This document shows, piece after piece, positions 1 through 7,594 of a stretch of DNA of 64,000 bases. The notes beneath the pieces are model-generated. The model saw nothing but the letters and a program-made list of their open reading frames with translations. It made no database searches and was not told where the DNA came from. The translations under genes were made by a program, and so were the position numbers. Origin of the DNA: Lichenicola sp964247725 (GTDB taxonomy: Bacteria; Pseudomonadota; Alphaproteobacteria; Acetobacterales; Acetobacteraceae); NCBI GenBank assembly GCA_964247725.1, contig CAXTVM010000011.1, positions 1 to 64,000 on the forward strand, written 5' to 3'. How positions within the stretch are numbered: the stretch's first letter is position 1; each line of letters starts with the position of its first letter.

Positions 1-147
1 CGCTGCCCTGGACCCGTTGGGGCCGCGGGCCCCAAACCCCGATTCGTAAGAAGATATCCCGTGCGTGAGGATATGACCTTAACGAATCGGGGTCTGGGTC
101 CCGCGGCCCCAGTGGGGTCCAGGGGCAAAGCCCCTGGCCTTCTTCCA
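1..147. repeat. Compound palindromic repeat, copy 1 (5' end cut by window)
   Basis: This is a GC-rich element with two arms. Each arm holds its own small hairpin (CAGGGCGCTGCCCTG on the left, CAGGGGCAAAGCCCCTG on the right). A central inverted repeat (CCCCGATTCGT and ACGAATCGGGG) flanks a short AT-richer core. The same plan recurs at 4175, 16151, 19085, 20326, 23574 and 46573. It ends immediately before the GTG start of the ABC ATPase gene, so translating upstream of that GTG would only read repeat sequence. Confidence 0.9.
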
Positions 148-924
148 GTGCTGCTCGAGGCGACCGGCCTGATCCGCGAGTATGCCCCCGACCGGCGGGT
201 GCTGCACGGGGTCGGCGTGCGGGTGGCGGCGGGCGAGACGCTCGGCATCATCGGCGGCTCGGGCAGCGGCAAGTCGACGCTGGCCCGCATCCTGCTAGGG
301 CTGCAGCCGCCCGACGCCGGCACGGTGCGGTTCCGCGGCATCGACCTGTACGGCGCCGACCGCCGCGCGCTGCGGGCGATGCGGCCGCAGCTGCAAGCGG
401 TGTTCCAGGACCCGTACGGCTCGCTCGATCCGCGCCAGCGGGTCGGCCGGATCGTCGCCGAGACGCTGTGCGGCCAGCGCCTGGACCAGCCGACGCGGGA
501 GCGGCGGGTCGCGGAGGCGCTGGAGGCGGTGTCGCTGCCGCCGGACGCGGCGGCGCGCTACCCGCACGCGTTTTCCGGCGGCCAGCGGCAGCGGATCGCG
601 ATCGCCCGCGCCCTGGTCGGCCGGCCGGCGCTGGTGATCGCCGACGAGCCGGTGTCGGCGCTGGACGTATCGGTGCAGGCGCAGGTGCTGAACCTGCTGC
701 TGGAGCTGCGCGCCCGGCTCGGGCTGGCGCTGGTGTTCATCAGCCATGACCTCGGCGTGATTCGGCACGTGTCGCACCGGATCGCGGTGCTGGAGGCCGG
801 ACGGATCGTCGAGGAGGGCGAGGCCGGCGCGGTGCTGGGGTCGCCGCGGCACCCGGCGACGCGCCGGCTGATCGAGGCGCTGCCGGGCGCTCCGGCGCCG
901 GCCCACGAGGCGGTCCCGTGCTGA
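148..924 (+). CDS. Oligopeptide/dipeptide ABC transporter ATP-binding protein (DppF/OppF type)
   Basis: This is the cytoplasmic ATPase of a peptide-type ABC importer. It has a Walker A motif (GGSGSGKST), a Q-loop (VFQDPYGSLDP), the signature FSGGQRQRIAIARAL, Walker B (LVIADEPVSALD) and the switch His (FISHDLG). The QDPYGSLDPR stretch is typical of the DppF/OppF subgroup. I chose the GTG at 148 because everything upstream in frame is the palindromic repeat; this gives 258 residues, a single-ATPase size. The other transporter subunits would lie left of the window. The stop overlaps the start of the P1 peptidase gene by 7 bp, which suggests co-translation. The pairing fits uptake of peptides followed by their cleavage. 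The substrate cannot be read from the sequence. Confidence 0.9.
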   Translation: MLLEATGLIREYAPDRRVLHGVGVRVAAGETLGIIGGSGSGKSTLARILLGLQPPDAGTVRFRGIDLYGADRRALRAMRPQLQAVFQDPYGSLDPRQRVGRIVAETLCGQRLDQPTRERRVAEALEAVSLPPDAAARYPHAFSGGQRQRIAIARALVGRPALVIADEPVSALDVSVQAQVLNLLLELRARLGLALVFISHDLGVIRHVSHRIAVLEAGRIVEEGEAGAVLGSPRHPATRRLIEALPGAPAPAHEAVPC

Positions 925-1940
925 ACCTGCTGACCGACATCGCCGGGCTGCGCGTAGGCCAGGCCGGCTGCGAGACGCTGCGCTCGGGTGTCACCGCGAT
1001 CCTGTTCGACCGTCCGGCGGTGGCCGCCGCGAGCACGCTGGGCGGCGCCCCCGCCTCGCGCGAGACCGCGCTGCTGGAGCTGGAGATGGTGGTGGAGCGC
1101 GTGCACGCGGTGGTGCTGTCCGGCGGCTCCACCTATGGGCTGGACGCCGCCGCCGGGGTGCAGGCGGCGCTGCGCGAGGACTTCCCCCCTGCCGCGCCCG
1201 ACGGCCCGATCCGGGTGCCGATCGTGGTGCAGGCGAGCCTGTTCGACCTCACGAACGGCGGCGACAAGGGCTGGGGCCGCTACTCCCCCTACGCGGCACT
1301 CGGCTACGACGCCGCCCTCGCCGCCGGCACCGGCCGGTTCGCGCTCGGCAGCGTCGGCGCCGGCCTCGGCGCCACCACCGCCACCGCCAAGGGGGGGCTG
1401 GGCTCGGCCAGCGCGGTGACGCCGGAGGGCCATCGCGTCGCGGCGCTAGTGGCGGTCAACGCGGTGGGCTCGGCCACGGTCGGCGACGGGCCGCACTTCT
1501 GGTCGGCGCCGTTCGAGCGGGACGCTGAGTTCGGCGGCCTCGGCCTGCCGCCCCGCCTCCCCGACGGCGCGCTGGCGCTGCGCACCAAGCCGGCGGGCGC
1601 CTGGGGCACCACGATCGGCCTGGTGGTCACCGATGCGGCGCTCACCGCGCAGCAGGCGCGGCGGCTGGCGATCCTGGCGCAGGACGGGGTGGCGCGCGCG
1701 GTGCTGCCGGCGCACCTCGCGCGCGACGGCGACACCATGTTCGGGCTCTCGACCGGCGCGCGGCCGCTGCGCGGCGACGACGCCGAGCTGTCCGGCCTCT
1801 GCCTCGCCGCCACGCTGGTGACCGCTCGGGCGGTGGCGCGCGGGGTGTTCGCGGCGCGGTCGCAGGGCCGGCCCGGCGAGCAGCCCTGCTGGCACGCGCG
1901 CCACGGCGCGTCCGCCTCAGGAGGCCGCGATGGCGTCTGA
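918..1940 (+). CDS. P1 family (S58, DmpA-like) aminopeptidase
   Basis: This belongs to the P1/S58 family of N-terminal-nucleophile hydrolases, which self-cleave and act as L-aminopeptidase/D-amidase or beta-peptidyl aminopeptidases. Family marks visible are NLLTDIAGLRVGQ at the N-terminus, VVLSGGSTYGLDAAAGV near residue 65, and NGGDKGWG near residue 113. The block AWGTTIGLVVTDAALT near residue 228 has a Gly230-Thr231 bond in the place of the family's autoproteolysis site. The start is a GTG inside the end of the ABC ATPase gene, and the 3' end overlaps the next gene by 11 bp. The 340-residue length is normal. It probably cleaves peptides or amides imported by the neighbouring transporter (inference). 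Confidence 0.9.
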   Translation: MLNLLTDIAGLRVGQAGCETLRSGVTAILFDRPAVAAASTLGGAPASRETALLELEMVVERVHAVVLSGGSTYGLDAAAGVQAALREDFPPAAPDGPIRVPIVVQASLFDLTNGGDKGWGRYSPYAALGYDAALAAGTGRFALGSVGAGLGATTATAKGGLGSASAVTPEGHRVAALVAVNAVGSATVGDGPHFWSAPFERDAEFGGLGLPPRLPDGALALRTKPAGAWGTTIGLVVTDAALTAQQARRLAILAQDGVARAVLPAHLARDGDTMFGLSTGARPLRGDDAELSGLCLAATLVTARAVARGVFAARSQGRPGEQPCWHARHGASASGGRDGV

Positions 1941-2766
1941 GCTCGACGGCGCGCTGCAGGAGGTGCGGGGCCGGCCGCTGCACGTGGCCGTGCACGATGC
2001 CGGCGCCGAGACCACGCTGTTCTTCATCCATGGCGGCGGCGGCAACAGGCGGCAGTGGCGATTCCAGTGGCGGGCGCTGCAGGGCGACGGCTGCAACCTC
2101 CTCGCCTGGGACGCGATCGGCCACGGCGCCAGCCCGCGGGCGCGCGATCCGGCCGGCTACCGGGGCGCCGAGCTGCTCGAGGATGCGCGGGCGCTGATCC
2201 GCCGCCACGCCACCGCCCGCCACGTGATCGTGGCGCACTCCTACGGCGCCCGGATCGCGCTCGCGGTGGCACTCGGATGGGACGATCCCGGCCGCGCGCT
2301 GGACGGGCTGGTGCTGGTCGGCCCGGCGCCGATCGGCCGGCTCGGCACCGGCCGGCTGTTCGGCGGCATGCTCGGCCGGCTGCCGCTGCCGCTGCTGGAG
2401 CTGGCGCGCCCGCTGCTGGCGCGCGGCTTCGCCCGGCGCGCCTGGCACGCCGACGCCGACCCGGCGCTGGTGCGGGCCGAGCAGCGCGCGACCCGGGGCA
2501 ACCGGCTGTCGATGATGCAGGCGATGATGGCGCACCCGCCGGAGGTGGCGGCGGACCGGCTGGCCTCGCTCCGGATGCCGGTGCTGGTGCTGGGCGGCGA
2601 GCAGGACGGCATCGTGCCGATCGCCGCGGTGGCCGGCTTGGCGGCGCTGCTGCCGAACGCGACGCTGCGCCGGCTCGACCGTTGCGGCCACCAGGTCATG
2701 CTGGAACGGCCGGCCGAGACCGAGGCCGCGATCCGTGACATGCTGGCGATGCAGCGGAGCATCTGA
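1930..2766 (+). CDS. Alpha/beta hydrolase
   Basis: This is a 278-residue alpha/beta-hydrolase-fold protein. The oxyanion-hole motif FFIHGGGGN is near residue 31. The nucleophile elbow is AHSYGA with Ser104; Ala replaces the first Gly of GxSxG, which is common in the fold. The acid is probably Asp in LGGEQDGIVPI and the base His is in RCGHQVMLERP. The ATG lies inside the end of the P1 peptidase gene and is preceded by AGGAGG-like sequence. There is no signal peptide, so it is cytoplasmic. The substrate is unknown; its place in the run suggests an ester or amide released in the same catabolic route. Confidence 0.88.
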   Translation: MASELDGALQEVRGRPLHVAVHDAGAETTLFFIHGGGGNRRQWRFQWRALQGDGCNLLAWDAIGHGASPRARDPAGYRGAELLEDARALIRRHATARHVIVAHSYGARIALAVALGWDDPGRALDGLVLVGPAPIGRLGTGRLFGGMLGRLPLPLLELARPLLARGFARRAWHADADPALVRAEQRATRGNRLSMMQAMMAHPPEVAADRLASLRMPVLVLGGEQDGIVPIAAVAGLAALLPNATLRRLDRCGHQVMLERPAETEAAIRDMLAMQRSI

Positions 2767-2771
2767 CCCCA

Positions 2772-4175
2772 ATGGCGCAGGACTGGCTCGGCAACCCGAT
2801 CACCGCCGCCGACGCCGCGACGCGGGCAGCGATCGACGACTTCGTGCTGGGACTGCTCAACTACGACGTGCGGCTGCTGAACATCCTCGCCGCCGCCGAG
2901 GCCGGGGAGGACTGCCTGGCCAACGCCTATGCCGGGCTGCTGTGGATGATGTCGGAGACCGGCGGCGTGCCGGAGCAGGCGCGATCGCACCTCGCCCGCG
3001 CCGAGCGGGGTGCGGGCGTCGCGAACGGGCGCGAGCGCCGGATCGCCGCGGTGCTGCGGCGCTGGGTGGACGGCGAGCTGGAGGCGTCGATCGCGCTGGT
3101 CGACGAGGTGCTGGCCGGGCATCCGCGCGACCTCGCGATGCTGAAGCTGCGCCAGTACCACGACTTCAACCGCGGCGACTTCGCCGGCATGCTGCGCGCG
3201 GCGCTCCGCAGCCTGCCCGCCGCCGCGGAGGTCGGGTACCTGCACGGCATGCTCGCGTTCGGCTACGAGCAGTGCCACCTGCTGGAGGACGCCGAGCGGG
3301 AGGCGCGGGCAGCGCTGGCGCTCCGGCCCGACGACCAGTGGGCGCAGCACGCGCTGGCGCACGTGATGCTGACGCGAGGGGAAATCGACGAGGGTACGGC
3401 GTTCCTGGAGTCGATGCGCGGCCGCTGGGAGAGCCTGACCTCGTTCATGTACACCCACCACTGGTGGCACCTGGCGCTGTTCTACCTGAACCAGGGGCGC
3501 GAGGTGGACGCGCTGGCTGCCTATGACGACCATTGCTGGTCGCGGGAGCGGGACCTGTCGCAGGATCAGATCGGCGCGGTTTCGCTGCTGGCGCGGTTCG
3601 AGTTTGCCGGCCTCGCCGTAGGCCATCGCTGGGACGAGGTGGGCCGCCATCTGGCGGCGCGGGCCGCGGACGTCAGCAACCCGTTCCTGTCGCTGCAGTA
3701 CCTGTACGGCCTGGCACGGGCCGGCCGTCCGGAGGCGGACCGGCTGCTGTCGGCGATCGGCGCGGCTGCGGATCGGGCCCCCCCCGGCACGGTGTGGCCG
3801 GACGTGGCGCTGCCGATCGCGCGCGGGCTCGCGGCGCACGCGGCGGGCGACTGCGAGGCGGCGCTGCGCCTGATGGAGCCGCCGCTCGGCCGGCTGGCAG
3901 AGATCGGTGGCAGCCACGCGCAACGGGACCTGTTCGAGCAGGTACTGCTGGACTGCCTGCTGCGCACCGGCCGGCTGGGCCGCGCGCAGCAAGTGCTGGA
4001 AGGGCGCCGCGGCTACGATCCGGACGGCGTGCCGCTCAACCGAATGCTGGCCGGCGTGTACGACGGGCTCGGCCTGCCGGAGCTGAGCGACCGGGCGCGG
4101 TCCCGGGTGGCGCAACGGCTGGCACGGACCGCGGCGCTCGCCCCCTCTCGGCTAGGATCACGGCTATCGCATTAG
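2772..4175 (+). CDS. Tetratricopeptide-repeat protein, TTC38-like
   Basis: This 467-residue all-helical protein resembles the TTC38 family. The characteristic block is QHALAHVMLTRGEIDEG followed by THHWWHLALFYLNQGR, around residues 195-240. Several helix-turn-helix TPR-like pairs are visible, for example EDAEREARAALALRPDDQWA. TTC38 proteins have no established biochemical role, so none is assigned. It starts 5 bp after the hydrolase gene and is the last gene of the overlapping run. Its TAG stop coincides with the left edge of a palindromic repeat. Confidence 0.85.
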   Translation: MAQDWLGNPITAADAATRAAIDDFVLGLLNYDVRLLNILAAAEAGEDCLANAYAGLLWMMSETGGVPEQARSHLARAERGAGVANGRERRIAAVLRRWVDGELEASIALVDEVLAGHPRDLAMLKLRQYHDFNRGDFAGMLRAALRSLPAAAEVGYLHGMLAFGYEQCHLLEDAEREARAALALRPDDQWAQHALAHVMLTRGEIDEGTAFLESMRGRWESLTSFMYTHHWWHLALFYLNQGREVDALAAYDDHCWSRERDLSQDQIGAVSLLARFEFAGLAVGHRWDEVGRHLAARAADVSNPFLSLQYLYGLARAGRPEADRLLSAIGAAADRAPPGTVWPDVALPIARGLAAHAAGDCEAALRLMEPPLGRLAEIGGSHAQRDLFEQVLLDCLLRTGRLGRAQQVLEGRRGYDPDGVPLNRMLAGVYDGLGLPELSDRARSRVAQRLARTAALAPSRLGSRLSH

Positions 4176-4256
4176 GAAGAAGGCCAGGGGCTTCGCCCCT
4201 GGACCCCACTGGGGCCGCGGCCCCAACGGGTCCAGGACAGCGCCCTGGCTTTCCCC
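4175..4256. repeat. Compound palindromic repeat, copy 2 (short form, inverted)
   Basis: Both hairpin arms are present (CAGGGGCTTCGCCCCTG and the diverged CAGGACAGCGCCCTGG), but the central GATTCGT core has been lost. The orientation is opposite to copy 1. The element is bracketed by GGCTATCGC at 4162-4170 and its exact complement GCGATAGCC at 4274-4282, so the whole intergenic region can fold on itself. It sits between the TPR gene and the aminotransferase gene and may act as a transcript-end hairpin. Confidence 0.85.
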
Positions 4257-4305
4257 TTCCACGTCTCCTCAAACGCGATAGCCCCTGAGGCAAGGATAGT
4301 CGGCC

Positions 4306-5631
4306 ATGGACCAGATGCCTCTCCGGCCCAACGATCTCGACGCGCTGTGGATGCCCTACACCGCCAACCGCGCCTTCAAGCAGGCGCCGCGGCTGCTGGC
4401 GCGGGCGGAGGGTATGAGCTACTGGACGCCGGAGGGCCGCGAGGTGCTGGACGCCACCGCCGGGCTGTGGTGCGTCAATGCCGGGCACGGACGGCGGCAG
4501 ATCACCGAAGCGATCCAGTATGCGGCGGCGGCGATGGACTTCGCGCCGGCCTTCCAGATGGGCCATCCGCTGATGTTCCAGGCGGCGTCGCGGCTGGCGC
4601 AGCTGACGCCGGAGCCGCTGAACCGGATCTTCTTCACCAACTCCGGCTCCGAGAGCGCCGATACCGCGCTTAAAGTTGCGCTGGCCTACCACCGCGCCCG
4701 CGGCCAGGGACACCGGACCCGGCTGGTCGGGCGCGAGCGCGGCTATCACGGCGTCAATTTCGGCGGGCTGTCGGTGGGCGGCATCGGCGCCAACAAGGCG
4801 CAGTTCGGGCCGCTGCTGGGCAACGTCGACCACCTGCCGCACACGCACCTGCCGGAGAACCGGTTCAGCCGCGGCCAGCCCGAGCACGGCGCCGACCGCG
4901 CCGACGCGCTGGAGGCGCTGGTGCAGTTGCACGGGGCGGGCAGCATCGCGGCCGTGATCGTGGAACCCGTGGCCGGGTCCACCGGCGTGCTGGTGCCGCC
5001 CGTGGGCTACCTGGAGCGGCTGCGGGCGCTGTGCACCGCGCACGGCATCCTGCTGATCTTCGACGAGGTGATCACCGGGTTCGGGCGCATGGGGGCCAAC
5101 TTCGCCGCCGACCGGTATGGGGTGGTGCCGGACCTCATGACCATGGCCAAGGGGCTGACCAACGCCGCGGTGCCGATGGGGGCGGTCGCGGCCAGCGACG
5201 AGATCTACCGCGCCGTGGTCGAGGAGGCGCCGCCGGGGATCGAGCTGTTCCACGGCTACACCTATTCCGGGCATCCGCTGGCGTGTGCTGCGGCGATCGC
5301 GACGATGGACCTGCACCGCGACGAGGGGCTGGCGGCGCGGGCGCTAGCGATCGAGCCGGAGTGGCGGGAGGCGGTGCACTCGCTGCGCGACCGGCCCAAC
5401 GTGATCGACATCCGCGACGCAGGGCTGATCGCCGGGATCGAGCTGCGGCCGCGGGCGGGGAAGCCGACCGAGCGTGCGGGGCGAATCATGCAGCGGTGCT
5501 TCGACGCGGGGGTGCTGATCCGCACGACGAGCGACACGATCGCGCTGTCGCCGCCGCTGATCATCGAGCGCGGGCACATCGACCGGATCGTTGACACGCT
5601 GGGCGGGGCGATTAGGGCGGAAGCGGCGTAG
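4306..5631 (+). CDS. Class III aminotransferase (omega-amino acid:pyruvate type)
   Basis: This is a PLP-dependent class III aminotransferase of 441 residues, the usual length. The N-terminal block LWMPYTANRAFK, the stretch IFFTNSGSESADTALKVALA (phosphate cup) and the aspartate motif LLIFDEVITGFGRMG are present. The Schiff-base Lys lies in MTMAKGLTNAAVPMG. The sequence most resembles the omega-amino acid/beta-alanine:pyruvate transaminases, which move amino groups between omega-amino acids and pyruvate in the cytoplasm. It is preceded by CAAGGATAG as a plausible ribosome-binding site. It stands alone between a repeat and a gene-poor stretch, so the natural amino donor cannot be inferred. Confidence 0.92.
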   Translation: MDQMPLRPNDLDALWMPYTANRAFKQAPRLLARAEGMSYWTPEGREVLDATAGLWCVNAGHGRRQITEAIQYAAAAMDFAPAFQMGHPLMFQAASRLAQLTPEPLNRIFFTNSGSESADTALKVALAYHRARGQGHRTRLVGRERGYHGVNFGGLSVGGIGANKAQFGPLLGNVDHLPHTHLPENRFSRGQPEHGADRADALEALVQLHGAGSIAAVIVEPVAGSTGVLVPPVGYLERLRALCTAHGILLIFDEVITGFGRMGANFAADRYGVVPDLMTMAKGLTNAAVPMGAVAASDEIYRAVVEEAPPGIELFHGYTYSGHPLACAAAIATMDLHRDEGLAARALAIEPEWREAVHSLRDRPNVIDIRDAGLIAGIELRPRAGKPTERAGRIMQRCFDAGVLIRTTSDTIALSPPLIIERGHIDRIVDTLGGAIRAEAA

Positions 5632-6514
5632 GTTTGAATTCGATAGTCATATTAAACCGTACGGAAGGGACCATAACTAGCCAATCATCTGTTACGCTTT
5701 ACGCCTCATCCCGGACGTTTGGATGGTCATGCCCGCCCGCCGAGCGCTGCCAGTCGCTCGACTGGTTCCTGCCGGACAAGACCCGCGGGCGAGCGTGACG
5801 GCCCGGACGTGCAGCCGGAAACAGGGCATCTCAACGACTGGGTTGTCCGGTAGCTACGGGTCGGCATGCGGTTGGTCCGCCTTGGTGGTGCTGGGGACGG
5901 AGACTACACTGTCCCAAGGGCTATGATGCAGCCGAATCGCAAGCTCGGGAGATCTAGACGGGGTTAGGGGATGGTCAGGCGTGGTGTCATAAGGTGGTGT
6001 CATGATCCTGTACTCGCGGTCCTGCGTCGGGAGCCGCCGTCGGAGGGCGTTAAAACGACGGCGCTTCCCCGACGCTCGTGCGAATGGATTGATGGACGGT
6101 GGGGACGATGGGGTTCCGCCTGTCGGTCGAGGGGAAAAACGGCTGGGATGGTCCCGTCACGCCATGCGCGCAGTCGCCGACTGATGGTGTAGTACAGGGC
6201 ATAAGGGGCTGCTTTGCGCTCATGCCAGACATTTGGAGACGTAGACTGGCTTTCCAATAGCAGACGCAGACTGGTTATCGGTCATGCATATGATTAGGAT
6301 CAAAATCCCAGCCATCTCCATCTGATGGAAGCTTTCAAGCTGGTATCGTCTCCCACAGAACGTAAAAGTAAGCCACAATAAAAGTCTCATAGAATGAGAG
6401 GCATCTCAAATATGTCGGCATTCCAGTAAAAGAATGCATCTCACTGCTTATTGTGCGGGAAGGAATGATGCCCTAGCTTGGTGGAAATCAATGCCACATA
6501 AGGGGGACACGTCG
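5632..6514 (+). other. Gene-poor, partly AT-rich stretch with no supported gene
   Basis: About 880 bases carry no convincing gene. Base composition drops sharply at 5632-5710 and 6280-6430 compared with the neighbours. Short reading frames at 5723-5926, 5971-6192 and (minus strand) 6000-6257 have no ribosome-binding site or family match. The minus frame around 6195-6130 encodes a run reading RRLRAWRDGTI, which faintly recalls IS5-type transposases, so this could be the scar of a lost mobile element. The AT-rich 6280-6430 part probably holds the promoter of the Hint gene and a small hairpin (CTCAT-aga-ATGAG at 6386-6398). Confidence 0.5.
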
Positions 6515-7531
6515 ATGAGTTCTTCGGTTCGTACGCAGTTGCTGTCGTCATCCCTGCTTGGGTTTCAGAACACTCTATCTACAAACAATAGAAACCGCTT
6601 GAGTTCGGCGAAGGTCGGCTCGAACCCGATCATCACGGCCCCTGCCAACGCGACCGTCATTGACGGCCAAGAGACCACGATCTCGGGCATCAGCATCAGC
6701 GACGCCGGTGCCAACACCTTTAATCTGACGCTGCAGGATACCGATGGCCTGCTGAGTGCCACGGGTACCGGCGTCTCGGGATCCGGCACCACCACGCTCG
6801 TCCTCTCCGGCACGATCAATGATGTCAACATCGACCTCGGCACACTGATCGATACCGACAGCTCCCTGAGCAACGACACGATCAACCTCAGCGGCTATGA
6901 CGAGCTGAGCGACTATGCCGCGCCGCAGGCGATCGGCGTCACGGTCGTCGCCTGCTATCTGCGCGGCACCATGATCGCCACACCGGAGGGCGAGCGGGCG
7001 ATCGAGACGCTTTCTATCGGCGACCATGTGCTTTCGGCAGCCGGTGAGGCAAGACCCATCCGCTGGATCGGGTATCGCGCCTACAGGAAGCGTTTCGCGC
7101 AATGCAATCCCGATGTCGTTCCCGTCCGCATCGCCGCGGGTGCGCTCGCGGACGACGTGCCGACGCGCGACCTCTACGTCTCGCCGCGCCATGCCCTGTT
7201 GCTCGATGACGTACTGGTACAGGCGATCGATCTTGTGAATGGCGCCAGCATCACCGAGGCAATCTTGATCGAAGAGATCGAGTATTTCCATATCGAGCTG
7301 GCCGAGCACGACGTGCTGCTGGCGAACGGCGCCCCGGCTGAGAGCTTCGTCGACGACAACAGCCTGATGATGTTCCACAACGCGCATGACTATCTCGCGC
7401 TCTATCCGAATGCGCAGCGCCGGCCGGCAATCTATTGCGCTCCGCGGCTCTCGTCTGGCGAGCGGCTCGAAATCATCCGCTGCCGGATCGATGGCCGGGC
7501 CAGGCGCGTCGCCGGCCGGCGGGCGGCGTAG
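6515..7531 (+). CDS. Adhesin-like protein with C-terminal Hint domain
   Basis: Residues 35-145 form a bacterial Ig/cadherin-like repeat of the kind seen in Rhodospirillales surface proteins (TAPANATVIDGQ, LSATGTGVSGSGTTTLVLSG, DTINLSGYDE). From Cys147 a Hint_2-type domain follows: ACYLRGTMIATPEGERAIE, LSIGDHVLSAAGEARPIRWI and YVSPRHALLLDDVLV. Hint domains carry out self-cleavage or ester formation, starting at the N-terminal Cys. I prefer the ATG at 6515 over an earlier in-frame ATG at 6434 because AAGGGGGAC lies 6 bp before it. This gives 338 residues. There is no classical signal peptide. It is the first gene of a run with a glycosyltransferase, an HEXXH protein and a sulfotransferase. Surface location is an inference. 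Confidence 0.8.
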   Translation: MSSSVRTQLLSSSLLGFQNTLSTNNRNRLSSAKVGSNPIITAPANATVIDGQETTISGISISDAGANTFNLTLQDTDGLLSATGTGVSGSGTTTLVLSGTINDVNIDLGTLIDTDSSLSNDTINLSGYDELSDYAAPQAIGVTVVACYLRGTMIATPEGERAIETLSIGDHVLSAAGEARPIRWIGYRAYRKRFAQCNPDVVPVRIAAGALADDVPTRDLYVSPRHALLLDDVLVQAIDLVNGASITEAILIEEIEYFHIELAEHDVLLANGAPAESFVDDNSLMMFHNAHDYLALYPNAQRRPAIYCAPRLSSGERLEIIRCRIDGRARRVAGRRAA

Positions 7532-7594
7532 CACAGGGTCCAGGGCCGATCCTACGAGGATGGGATCGGCCCGAGCACCAAAGCGGAAACTGCG

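Noticed and set aside
1..147. Compound palindromes as insertion sequences or CRISPR repeats
   Set aside because: No transposase frame, no regular spacing; copies are single and scattered over 46 kb.
61..147. N-terminal 29-codon extension of the ABC ATPase
   Set aside because: It translates the palindromic repeat; the same peptide (NRGLGPAAPVGS) appears before other copies and is not part of the ATPase fold.
5723..6257. Small frames (67, 73 and 85 codons) in the gap before the Hint gene, one with a transposase-like RRLRAWRDGTI
   Set aside because: No ribosome-binding sites and only an 11-residue resemblance; too weak to call a gene or a named IS remnant.
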